A stretch of DNA of 64,000 bases, from positions 26,977,466-27,041,465 of the forward strand of contig NC_088650.1 in assembly GCF_964019385.1 (NCBI RefSeq), in the 5' to 3' direction. The stretch is from Sycon ciliatum. Its lineage: Eukaryota > Porifera > Calcarea > Leucosolenida > Sycettidae. Position 1 is the first letter of the stretch, and every line of letters begins with the position of its first letter. The position numbers and the translations under genes were made by a program. The notes under the pieces were generated by a model that did no database searches, had not been told where the DNA came from, and was given only the letters and a program-made list of their open reading frames with translations. Shown in pieces: positions 18,013 to 35,293 of this stretch.

Positions 18013-21000
18013 ACCTGAGCAGATGCAGCCGTACTACATGCAGCCGCAACCTGCCCAGTACCAACAACCTGCCCAGTACCAGCAACCTGCCCAGTACCAG
18101 CAACCTGCCCAGTACCAGCAACCTGCCCAGTACCAGCAACCTGCCCAGTGCCAGCGGGGCGCCATTCAGCCAGGTAAGACGAAGTCTTGCCGCAGTGCAG
18201 GTCACTTCAAGAGTACTGTTGAGCCCTCTTGGTCCCATTGCAGTCCCCTTGGTCCCATTGCAGTCCCCTTGATCCCATTGCAATCCTCTTGATCCCATTG
18301 CAGTCCTCTTGATCCCATTGCAGTCCTCTTGGTCCCATTGCAGTCCCCTTGGTCCCATTGCAGTCCCCTGGGTCCCATTGCAGTCCCCTTGGTCCCATTG
18401 CAGTCCCCTTGGTCCCATTGCAGTCCTCTTGGCCCCATTGCTCCGCACTCACAGCAATCCAACAGCGAGATAGGTTGGTGATGACGGTTGCATTGGGGAA
18501 ACAACAAGGGACAAGACAGGAAGGCAAACGACTTCATGATGATAAGAAAGCTAGATGAAGGGCCTGGGTACCTATTGTAAAAATGTAATATGGGTGCGTA
18601 AGCAGCTACCCAGGCCAATGGAATGTCGTAAGGTGTCATACGGGAACGCAGGAAGCTATATGTACGGGGTGCAGGGGAGCAATGCACGGGCCAATTATGA
18701 GTTGTGCTTCTTGACCTTGCAGAGCGTTGCTCTTCTATAACACCCCTTCCCTTTTCTCCATTTACGATGCCTGATCGCAACGCCAACACTGATACCTCTG
18801 GTCGGTCGAGTTGCTCTCAGTACATCGGCACGTCGTCCCTACATCCCCTTTGTTTTGTTTTATGTTCTCATCCACATGTTTCCTGACCAAAGCAAAAATG
18901 AACTTGGCAGCTCTGAGCACCATTTTTTCAGATTTTGTGGACAAAAGGTTGCTCCTTGTGCTTGGCCCCGGCCGAAAATACACCACAAATGAGTGTAAAT
19001 TTACTTCCTGGTGCTATAGTGCTGTACAACTTCCCAGAACCATGACCTTTTCCAAGGGGGGGGGGGGGGGGTACACTCTTGCAGTCTTGGTCATGTGCTG
19101 CTGCCATACCTCAGCACTCACTATTGCCAAAGTGTATCTAAAATTGAAAGATGAGTCATGTTTTGCTGAGCTGCTGCTCAGAGTGATAGTGTGAATGTCA
19201 GTGTACCTGGCACAGAACTGGTGGGCCTGACCTACTCAGGATGTGGCTCACGTGTGGTCCATGATGCATAAGTGCTGCTTATCAGGTGCTCTACAGCCCA
19301 TTCATAAAAAAGATGGGCCCTGGCTCTGGCGAGCTCCCGTATTTGGCGCTTTTCGTGATTTCATCATACACAGTGCATGCAGTGCTGCGAAATTTGAAAT
19401 TTGAAAAAGGGTCCAAAAAGGTACCTGAACTGGGGTTCGAACCGCACAATGCACTGTTGCAGGCGGGGTCAAACGACCTGGACTTTTATGGTTTTTCCCA
19501 ATTCAGTGCTTTTGGGGCAAAACCTGGCCGAAATCCTATTCTTGTTATGGCTTGCTTTTTGGACCAAAAAACTTCAGAAACATCATTGGAAGAGGATTCC
19601 ATAGGGGATTGCAGAAAAAAATTCAAAGTTTGACCCATTTATGGCCAAAAGCTAGAAGTCCATCTTTTTCTGAATGGACTATAGATCAGCTTGTGTAGCT
19701 TGTGGGGACCTGAGCTCCTTTAAACTATTAGTAAAGAAATGATGACAGAGAGAGAGAAGGATAGGCAGAGAAGGGGGGGTCACGGATGAACGAAAAAGTT
19801 GACAGATCACAACTCCATTCTCCAAAGGAAACCAAGCCAATTTAAAAACCTCTCCCTGTTTTTGCCCAGTTGATCTCCGGAAACCACGATCCTCTAGCAA
19901 CAGTAAAATTCGTGTTCTAAAACAAAAATGCTGGCCGGTTGGCAACTGGATATGAGTTTCAATTGGTCAGCTGTGATCTCAACAAACAAAAAACCATTGT
20001 GCCGGAGGTACTTCTTTGAGATCAAGGTTGAAGCTGGGTGGCAAAATCATACAGTATAATTGCATCCGAATACCGTAAAAGCCCCTGTACACGCCCAGTC
20101 AGGGAAAGTCAACACTTTTGTTTCAAAATAGCGCCCATGCCCATGTATACGCCCAGGTATGCCGGCAGCACCAGTACATGTACAGGTACTGATACCCAAT
20201 ACTTACTGCTATCCCTATTCCAAGTATACGCCCGGTTCCAAATAACGCCCGTGCCCTTGTATACGCCCAGGAAATCAAGGCTGCTATTCTATCAGGGTCC
20301 GCACCACTCCTTGAATTCCTTGAAAGTCCTTGAATGTCAAAGCCGGATTTGAAAGTGCTTGAATATCCTTGAATTTTCGTGTGGGTGCTTGAATTTTTGA
20401 AAAAAGTGTGTTTTTCCTTGATTTTGGGTTTGAATGCGGTAGATCTACTCACGTTCATGCAGTAGGTCTACGCGCACTGCTGGGTACCCGTAACCGGTAC
20501 CGTAGTCCGTAGATCTAGTACCAAGAGTGGATCCACTCTTGGTAGTACTGATAGGGATCTCAGCGCGTGAGCTGCGCAGCCTGTTCGCGCAGGTGAGATT
20601 TTCGATCCCAAACGCGTCCAGTGCAGAAACCCTGAAAAATAACATTTTTTTCGAAATAAATCAAGTTGAAGAAGACGGTAGAAATGGCTGAATATTGCGT
20701 CCAGGAAAGCACGTTCTACGGCCATTTCCAAGCTACCTATCTCCCAGGCACTCTCTCAGAGGAACTATGGAGGGTCAAAGAGCACAATAGTTCACTCTTG
20801 GACGCAGCGTGAACACCTCTTCTTCTGAGCGCGATGTCTTCTCTCTGAGTGATAATGGCGGCGATGTTCCAACCAACGGTTAGCCCACCAACTAATGTCC
20901 TTGAATGTCCTTGAAAAAATGGGGTTTGGGGCCCTTGAAAACCCTTGAATAATATTTTCATGACTTGGTGCGAACCCTGTCTATACGCCCGGGGCCGATA

Positions 21001-24000
21001 CACGGGCTTTTTCGGTATGCATCGCTATAAATTGTAGGGGTCAAGGCAGGTGTGCCTTCAACTAGAAAATGGGTAATTTTCCTAAATGGCGGTCTGATTG
21101 ATACCCTTTAGCGGCCATTGTAAATTTCCGCGCGGTTTCCAAACAAATCATGTAAAAATTATCTAAATTGAAAACATGGAAAACAGTGGGGCATACGTTA
21201 GAGAGGTTAAGTTACACGTTTTTTGCCCTTTTTCAAAACGCGGTGCAAATCTCACGTTACGTGTAATTTTTAGAGGTTAAGTTACACGTGCGACGTGACG
21301 TGAAATTTTGCCTGGCAGGATTCGGGTTTAGTTCGCACAAATATCTAATCTTCCAACAAACTTGATAAATCTCGATAAAATTCCGGAAACTCACACAAAT
21401 TTCGGCCGGGATAACCAAGCGAAACTTCCAAAAACTCACGTCATGAACTTACGTGCGGGATAGTCAACTCACGTAAAACACGTCAAATTTTACGTGAGTT
21501 TTTTCACTTTTTGACGTAAAAGTTCACGGACGTAAGACTTTTACGTGAAACTTAACCTCTCTGTTATGCATTAGAATCAACCATATTCATCGCTCAGATT
21601 ATGCTTGACATCCTTATGCGTAGATACATGTAGCTGTATCTCATCGATCCTCTTCAATTTTCCGCGCAGACGAAGGAGTGATTTTCCGTACAAATACAGG
21701 AAATACGGAAGGTTGGCAGCACGGCTAGCAGAGGGTATGTGTGTGATACCCACGTAGAGGGTATGTGTGTGATACCCACGTAGAGGGTATGTGTGACCCT
21801 AGAAGAGGGTATGTGTGTGATACCCACGCGTGGAGGGTATTTGTGACCCTAGTCGAGGGTATCTGTGTGATACCCACTTAGAGGGTATGTGTGTGATACC
21901 CACGCGTAGAGGGTATTTGTGACCCTAGTCGAGGGTATGTGTGTGATACCCACGCGTAGAGGGTATTTGTGACCCTATAGTCTGTTTCAAAAAGATTAGC
22001 AATCAGGTTTTGGTCTTAAAAAGTATGAAGATAAGGGAAAATTGGACAACGAAGTACATAAAAGGGCTGGTTAGGGCACGGCAAATTGTTCTGTGAAGGT
22101 TTCGGAACAATTGGACCAGCCGTTAAGGAGTTAGAATTTCGGCCAGGTTTCCGGCCTTTTCCCATGGTTTACAATTTGCCCTGGAAGCCAGTATCGATTT
22201 TCTATCAAAACCCACGATTTATCTTTTCCTTTCTGGCCTTGTGGTTATGGATGCTGTCTGCTGACCATGAAGTTATGAGTTCAAATCCCAACCTATCTTC
22301 AACTCACACTTTTTTTGGTGATCAAGCAGACTTGTTGTTGTTCACGGTTGTATTGTTGTTGTTGGAGCTCCCGCTTCCTCCCGAACTGACTGACACTTGA
22401 CTGGCTCACGCCATGTGAACACACCCACAACACTGAAACGGTGTGAGTGAATACGGAAGTCATTGCGCTGTAGCTACGTTTTGAATACACCGGCACATCG
22501 ATCGATCGATTTCTTTTTGAGAATTATTTTAGCATTTCAAGATCGCCAATTTATTTGAATTTAGTAGTCAACGCCGTCTTCTATCAGCTTCCACAGGCTT
22601 TTCTCAAAATGTTGTCGAAGTCACACGGATAGCTTCGCCAAGTCATGGCCTTGGGAATGAGTCTGTATCGATGTTGTTTTCGTCACATGGTGAGAGTAAA
22701 TTGCATCGCAGCTCAAAGAAACTATTTGGTCACAAAACATATTGGGACCCATGCCGCTCGTCAGCCTCGGCATTTACTACACTTTCGACATGTCCTCTCT
22801 GACTCCATAATCGATACGAGGAAGAACTCGTTTGTTGTGAACCAGACGTACACGACTATACCGACATCGACCTGAGTGAGTTGTCATTTTTCATGCTTTC
22901 GCGCGGAATATTTCTTCGAGTTCACAGTGAGTTTTTCCAGGTAGCGCTCGGGCGCTCATACGGTAAGACGGCAAACTCCCCGGGCGATCACCAGGATTGC
23001 TAATCTTTTTGAAACTGACTGTAGAAGAGGGTATGTGTGTGATACCCGCGCGTGGAGGGTATTTGTGACCCTAGTCGAGGGTATGTGTGTGATACCCACG
23101 TAGAGGGTATGTGTGTGATACCCACGTAGAGGGTATGTGTGTGATACCCACATAGAGGGTATGTGTGTGATACCCACGCGTAGAGGGTATTTGTGACCCT
23201 AGTCGAGGGTATGTGTGTGATACCCACGCGTAGAGGGTATTTGTGACCCTAGAAGAGGGTATGTGTGTGATACCCGCGCGTGGAGTGTATTTGTGACCCT
23301 AGTCGAGGGTATGTGTGTGATACCCACGTAGAGGGTATGTGTGTGATACCCACGCGTAGAGGGTATTTGTGACCCTAGTCGAGGGTATGTGTGTGATACC
23401 CACGCGTAGAGGGTATTTGTGACCCTAGAAGAGGGTATGTGTGTGATACCCGCGCGTAGAGGGTATTTGTGACTCTAGTTAAGGGTGTGTTTGACTCTCC
23501 AGTACCCTGGTAGAGGGTATGTGTGACTACCGATACCCTAGCAGAGAGTATGTGTGACTGCCCGATATCCTAGTGAAGGGTATGTGTGTGACTCTCCGAT
23601 ACCCTAGGAGAGGGTATGTGTGACTCTCCGATACCCTAGGAGAGGGTATGTGTGACTCTCCGATACCCTAGGAGAGGGTATGTGTGACTCTCCGATACCC
23701 TAGGAGAGGGTATGTGTGACTCTCTGATACCCTAGGAGAGGGTATGTGTGACTACCTGATACCCTAGTGAAGGGTATGTGTGACTCTCACCTGTTCGTGG
23801 CCCTTGAACTACATACAAGGTATGGGTGGTGTGTGTGTGTGCGCGAGCACGCGCGCGTATGTGCATGATTGTGTTTTGTGATCTCGTTTGCAGTTGCTGC
23901 TGCCGTGGCCCCCACGCAGCACATGGGTACTGTGTACTTTGACTACGCACGGCAGATCGCAAACATGCAGCCGGTCAACCCAGCACCCATGCATATGGCT

Positions 24001-24261
24001 CCCCGGGTGGCATCGCCTGCGGTGGTAAGTGAAAAATGAGATTCCAACGTGAACTAGGGCCGTGTGTTAAAATTAAGACCAGAAACAACAGATAGCCTCG
24101 CTCGTCATCATTTCAAATGCTTGTTTGGCATTGTCTACCCTTCGGTGGTGTAAATTCAACTCATGAACATCACCAAGCAAACGTTATTGGATTCAAGAAG
24201 TTCTTCGAATGATTGTGGTGGTGGTGGTGGTGGTGGTGGTGGTGGTGGTGGTGGTGGTGGT

Positions 24262-24348
<87 letters not shown>

Positions 24349-24554
24349 CCCCCGCCCCCCCCCCCCCCCACACACACACACTGCATAAGGAGCTGCATCT
24401 GCGCCTTGATCCTTGAGGGCGGTGGCGTTCCTGCGGATGTTGAAAACGCAGTCTGACCGAGTCTCACGCGAGCTGTGAAAGACATTTCTGACTTCCGAAT
24501 ATAGGCATGTTCTTTGGCTGTCAAAGGGCTAGCATCAGTAACTGTTGTTTGTTG

Positions 24555-24594
<40 letters not shown>

Positions 24595-24898
24595 ACTGTG
24601 GCTGTAGATACCGTATCAGCTGCAAAACGGCAAGCTGAGCACAGCTCCCGACATGGGACCTGCTAATGGACCGGCAGCAGCAGCACTGCTGCCCACCGCT
24701 ATGGGTGCTGCTGGCCTGGCGTACTACCACCCGCAGGGCCCAGTACACCCGCAAGGCCCAGTACACCCGCAAGGCCCAGTACCGGCCAGCCACTACCACA
24801 TGGCACCGGCTACTTACAACATGATGCCTCCTGCCGCTGGCACCGTCGCTCCTGCAGTCCCTCCTGCAACGAGGGCGCACATGCAGGTCTACATCTGA
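18013..24898 (+). CDS. Pro/Gln/Ala-rich C-terminal exons, probably of the RBM24/38-like gene
   Basis: Three exons fit in phase: 18013-18173, 23894-24024 and 24608-24898 (stop TGA 24896-24898). Donors are CAG|GTAAGA and GTG|GTAAGT; acceptors are CCAACAG, TTTGCAG and GCTGTAG. The product is low-complexity: PEQMQPYYMQPQPAQYQQ, about six QYQQPA units encoded by an 18-bp repeat, then PTQHMGTVYFDYARQIANMQ, IPYQLQNGKLSTAP and three HPQGPV units. No folded domain is visible. Similar Pro/Ala/Gln/Tyr-rich tails follow the RRM in RBM24/RBM38, and strand and order agree with the RRM exon at 2617. However, that exon ends in phase 1 whereas this one needs a phase-2 partner, so at least one exon between them is unaccounted for. 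The link is inference; it could be a separate gene. Confidence 0.6.
18226..18445. repeat. 20-bp minisatellite
   Basis: About eleven tandem copies of a unit like GGTCCCATTGCAGTCCCCTT begin 50 bp after the splice donor of the QYQQPA exon. Substitutions are few and clustered (C/T at position 17, G/A at position 2). Confidence 0.95.
19058..19070 (+). repeat. Poly-G tract
   Basis: About 17 consecutive G residues in the 19058-19075 region, inside the large intron. Confidence 0.8.
19300..19645 (-). repeat. SINE-like repeat B (copy 1)
   Basis: This stretch is the reverse complement of a sequence that recurs at 26590-27190. Shared blocks include GATTTCGGCCAGGTTTTGCC, a CACTGAATTGGGA block, GTGCGGTTCGAACCC and CTCGCCAGAGCCAG. 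The GGTTCGAACCC block resembles a pol III B box, suggesting tRNA ancestry. Confidence 0.7.
20073..21015. mobile_element. MITE (TIR CCGTAAAAGCCC) carrying a nested element
   Basis: The left end CCGTAAAAGCCCCTGTA and the reverse complement of the right end (CCGAAAAAGCCCGTGTA) match, with TA on both sides (20071-20072, 21016-21017). The interior repeats ACGCCC-type motifs. It was split by the insertion at 20293-20979. Confidence 0.75.
20293..20979. mobile_element. Nested element with CAGGGT(T/C)CGCACCA ends
   Basis: The left end CAGGGTCCGCACCA and the reverse complement of the right end CAGGGTTCGCACCA differ at one base. A 5-bp repeat TCTAT flanks it (20288-20292, 20980-20984). The subterminal regions carry repeated CCTTGAA motifs on both sides in inverted orientation. 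CAGGG ends suggest a hAT- or similar-family derivative, but hAT normally duplicates 8 bp. Confidence 0.7.
21201..21561. mobile_element. MITE with GAGAGGTTAAGTT ends
   Basis: The left end GAGAGGTTAAGTTACACGT and the reverse complement of the right end GAGAGGTTAAGTTTCACGT differ at one base. The left flank is TA; the right flank reads TG, so the duplication is not exact. Another AGAGGTTAAGTTACACGTG block inside suggests an internal duplication. The ends resemble those of 51212-51540. Confidence 0.65.
21734..21985. repeat. Hairpin minisatellite, block 1
   Basis: Tandem units of about 25-31 bp alternate two forms: GGGTATGTGTGTGATACCC and GGGTATTTGTGACCC, joined by short linkers (ACGTAGA, ACGCGTAGA or TAGTCGA). 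The first form is self-complementary (GGGTAT/ATACCC), so each unit could fold. Confidence 0.9.
22085..22320 (+). repeat. SINE-like fragment with tRNA-like segment
   Basis: A TTTCGGCCAGGTTT block (22138-22151) recalls repeat B. It is followed at about 22235-22300 by a tRNA-like stretch: GTGGTTATGGATG (A-box-like) and GAGTTCAAATCCC (B-box-like), 40 nt apart. Probably a tRNA-derived SINE. Confidence 0.45.
23022..23790. repeat. Hairpin minisatellite, block 2
   Basis: The same unit family as block 1 resumes after about 1 kb of unrelated sequence. From about 23495 it changes to a roughly 32-bp unit, GAGGGTATGTGTGACTCTCC plus GATACCCTAGGA, repeated about eight times. It ends 105 bp before the next exon. 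Confidence 0.9.
24216..24372. repeat. Compound microsatellite (GGT)n(GT)n plus poly-C
   Basis: About 16 GGT units pass directly into about 40 GT units (24264-24347), then a C-rich run to 24370. It lies in the last intron of the Pro/Gln-rich exons. Confidence 0.95.
24383..24490 (+). repeat. SINE A, 3' fragment
   Basis: GAGCTGCATCTGCGCCTTGATCC through GAGTCTCACGCGAGC matches the 3' half of the SINE at 44365-44690. Confidence 0.75.
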
Positions 24899-25084
24899 GC
24901 GGCGGCTGCCGCGTGTCGTCAAGAGTACATGACCCTCCCGGGGGAGTGTGCGCAACTCCAGCATGGGTGGGCTGCTGCCCCCCCCCCCGGCAGAATTTCA
25001 CGACGACGTCAAACAGGTGAGCTGCACACTCTCTGGGAGGGTCGCGTACTCTTGGTGTCCAGGTGCCAATCTGCACCGAAGGAA

Positions 25085-25310
25085 GTAGATTAAACAAAAA
25101 CGTTGACGGAATGGTGAAAGGTCGCTGCCATCGTGAAGAACCAAGTTCATAAAAAACTAAAACTAAAAAAAAAACTAAAAAACCGTTGACGAATGGTGGA
25201 AGGTCGCTACCATCGTGAAGAACCAAGTTCATAAAAAACTAAAACAAAAACAAAAACCATTGACGAATGGTGGAAGGTCGCTACCATTGTGAAGAACCAA
25301 ATGTAGGATG
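25085..25310 (+). repeat. Direct repeats in presumed 3' UTR
   Basis: Three copies of a roughly 80-bp unit (core GGTCGCTACCATCGTGAAGA) separated by A-rich spacers, shortly after the stop codon at 24898. An ATTAAA at about 25089 could act as a polyadenylation signal; this is not proven. Confidence 0.7.
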
Positions 25311-25499
25311 AATGTGCATTACATCCCCTCTCGTCTTACCTTTTGCTACCCTTTTACTCATTTGTTTCTTCTTGATATCCACTTTCAGCACATTTGTCTC
25401 TATTCGTTGTCTATTTCCCATGTTTCAATTACGAGATACGCCTAATTTGCAGGGTTCTTGTCGCACTCAACAGAAGAGAACATTTTCTTTCACTTTCGT

Positions 25500-26170
25500 A
25501 CGAGCAGTAGTTCCTCAAAAGTTGCTCCCAGTTCCCCACCCTTGCTCTAGCCTCTTTCACCCATGGCAAATACAGGTATCTTTCTTTGGCGTCCATAAGA
25601 CTATGCTTCTGGTTTCATTTCCACCTGCACTTCCAGGATGATGACTAAGATAACAGTAAGATATTACGCACCCGCCATGCAATCCACTGCAAAGTGTTTT
25701 GTGTGTCGCACCGTAGCATGACCAATATGATCACGATCCGATCATCACACTAGTGCATTTATTTTTTTGCACCAACGGTGTTGCTTTCTCACCTTCTGTA
25801 GTTTGCTTTTGCCCCTGAAATTAGCTGAATGCATGTATTATCAACATAGTCTACATGTTTGACATCATGGGAAGCAGTTCTCTCACTACCAGTGTAGCTC
25901 CGTAATGCCGTAGTTGTTCAATAGTTGCTGCCAGTTTCCCACCCTTGCTCTAGCCTCTTTCACATCCTACTTGTATCGTTCTTCGGCGTCCATGTGCATG
26001 CTTCTTGTTTCGTTTCCACCTACACCTGCAGGATCATGAATAAGATAACGCATGTATGCTGCCATCACTTGGAACATTTCTTTCGCTACTAGAGTAATGT
26101 CGTAATGCCGTAGTTTTGACGCAACGCACGCCACTGCAAAGTGTTTTGTGTGTTGCACCGTAGCTTAATC
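25500..26170 (+). repeat. Diverged ~430-bp direct duplication
   Basis: CCACCCTTGCTCTAGCCTCT, a GGCGTCCAT block, CACTGCAAAGTGTTTTGTGTG and GCACCGTAGC occur in the same order around 25535-25720 and 25940-26165. Apparently an old tandem duplication; no gene is visible. Confidence 0.65.
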
Positions 26171-26589
26171 AACGCCGAGTGTTCTGTGGCTGTGGTATCT
26201 GTCTGTGTGTGCGTGCATGTGTGTGTGTGTGTGCATGTGGGTCTTGATCTGTCTCATTCATAACTTGTTCGCTATCGTCGCTATAAGAGAAAATCTGTGG
26301 GTGCACATCCAGTGCATTTGCAGATTTGCGTGCTTCTCTTGCGACGGGCGTATACATGGTGCATGGGGGGGGGGGGGGGGGGGCTAACATTGGTAATTGT
26401 GTTGCTTGGCACTCCTAGCTTGTTGGTCGTTTGCATCATTTCTCGTGTTGGTGGGACCGGTCTGGCGTGCTGGACATCCTGCCTACTGGGACTAGTAGTT
26501 GTGTGTTCATGGTGAGCGCTGTCAAGTATTCTAGATTGCGAGAATGGTGGCATCGCTTTCGCTACACTGCAGTTCTTTCACAATTTTTT

Positions 26590-27190
26590 GGGCAATCCCC
26601 CATGGAATGCTCTTCCACTTATGTTTCTGAAATCGATGTCTTCATAACAATAGGATTTCGGCCAGGTTTTGCCCCAAGAGCACTGAATTGGGAGAAACCA
26701 TGAAAATCCAGGCCGTTTCACTCCACTTGCAATAGTACCGTAAAGTACCGCAAGAGCACCCCGCCATCTCGTCCTTTCGTGGTCATATTGTGGAGGTGGT
26801 CTGCTGTCTGTAGGTCATACAACACAAACCTTATACAAATAGTGCACGTTTTGCAGTCAATCCGCACCTTCGAGCAGACACGAGCTCCACACAAAACCCT
26901 GCTAAGTGTGACCCTAGTACACGGAGGTTCTCACACCGTACAAACTTCGTTGCACTCTGCCATACCCTCCTTTCTCTGGCTGTGAAATCAAGGTGGGGCG
27001 CTCTGGCGGTACTTTACGGTACAGTGTGCGGTTCGAACCCGGGTTGAGGTAAATGTACCTTTGCCGACACTTCTTCAAGTTTCAAATGTTGCTGCACTGC
27101 ACAGCGTATGATAAACTCACGAAAAATCACCAAATACGGCAGCTCGCCAGAGCCAGCGCTCATCTTTTTCTGAGTGGACTACATGTACAT
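26590..27190 (+). repeat. SINE-like repeat B (copy 2), interrupted by a MITE
   Basis: The same repeat as 19300-19645 in forward orientation. It is split between TTGCAATAG and CAGTGTGCGGTTCG by the insertion at 26738-27020; the uninterrupted copy 1 shows the join. Confidence 0.75.
26738..27020. mobile_element. MITE (TIR CCGTAAAGTACCGC), TA duplication
   Basis: The left end (CCGTAAAGTACCGCAAGAGC) and the reverse complement of the right end (CCGTAAAGTACCGCCAGAGC) match over about 28 bp with three differences. TA flanks both sides (26736-26737, 27021-27022), and an empty-site relative exists at 19300-19645. Tc1/mariner-like, non-autonomous, 283 bp. Confidence 0.85.
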
Positions 27191-27199
27191 GTACGGTAT

Positions 27200-28139
27200 C
27201 CTGGACATGGCTGTACAGGCTATCCTGTGCACATCGCTGTATCTGATCAATCCTGAAGATGACACCGTGTCCACAGATTACAGCATGCTGCAGTCAAGAG
27301 ACCCTTGAAGAAACTGTCGACGGTTTGTGAGAGCGAAGCAAGCAGACACGCGCGGCGTACAGCGTACAAACAACACCGAGGGAGCAAGACTCCACGTGCT
27401 ACTACAAGTTCTATTGGACACCATAGCACACCATAGCATAAAGCAAATTAACTTCAATCGGAAGAAGAAGAAGGAAAAGAAAGAAAAAAAAGAAAGCCAG
27501 ACTAGCAAACCTGGCATTTGATAAATCACGTGTATTTCATGTAGACAGAGACGGGTACATAATAGATTCACCTCTACTGATACTTTTGGAAATGATGCTG
27601 TGGCAGGATGCGGAGAAAATCGCATGCAGTTAAAATCAATCCCACTGTCCAACAACAACAACAAAAAAAAGAATAGATATATTTAGCGAACACAGACGAC
27701 TGCCAGCGCCTGTGCGAATCTTCGATAAGGGAACATACGCAATGCATCCAAATTATACATGGGCTAAACTAAAAACTGGGCGATGGGAAAGACTGAGAAG
27801 CAACAGGATGACGAAGTGATCCACACCAGGTACACAAACTCGGTCAATGGCAAGTCGACACATTAGATGATATGAAAGCCAATACGTAGGAAATTTTTGT
27901 AAACGTCTTCACGTGGTAAAACAAAGGACATCTTGCAAACACTGTCTTCGAGACAGCCCTTTGAGGCTGGGAATGGAAATTGAAAAATCAGAGTGGCGGG
28001 GAAGACGAAACAAGCGTGTGCCTCCATCGGTGCCGGAAGCGCTACAAGGAATGATTACTACCTGCGAGCTACAGGACTAGGGTGTCGTAAGAAAAACAGC
28101 GGCAAAAGAAAGACAGGCCTTGCACGGTGGCGCAGCTGA
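27200..28139. other. Downstream region of the Rab gene; no other gene recognised
   Basis: The region probably includes the 3' UTR of the Rab32/38-like gene (which reads leftward). An AAGAAAAG-rich stretch lies at 27460-27500. I see no other gene. Confidence 0.4.

Positions 28140-35293
<7,154 letters not shown>

Noticed and set aside
17690..18789. Minus-strand frames with repeated GLQWDQGDCNGTK-type units
   Set aside because: They come from reading the 20-bp minisatellite; there is no domain, and the flanking plus-strand exon explains the local coding signal.
21734..23790. CRISPR-like array of palindromic repeats
   Set aside because: The repeats are directly adjacent, of variable length and without unique spacers; there are no cas genes.
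28020..28100. An additional 3' exon for the Rab gene after a GAAG|GTATGC donor
   Set aside because: Reading through that donor without splicing gives a proper Rab tail ending CCS and a stop; exons tried further downstream end in immediate stops.
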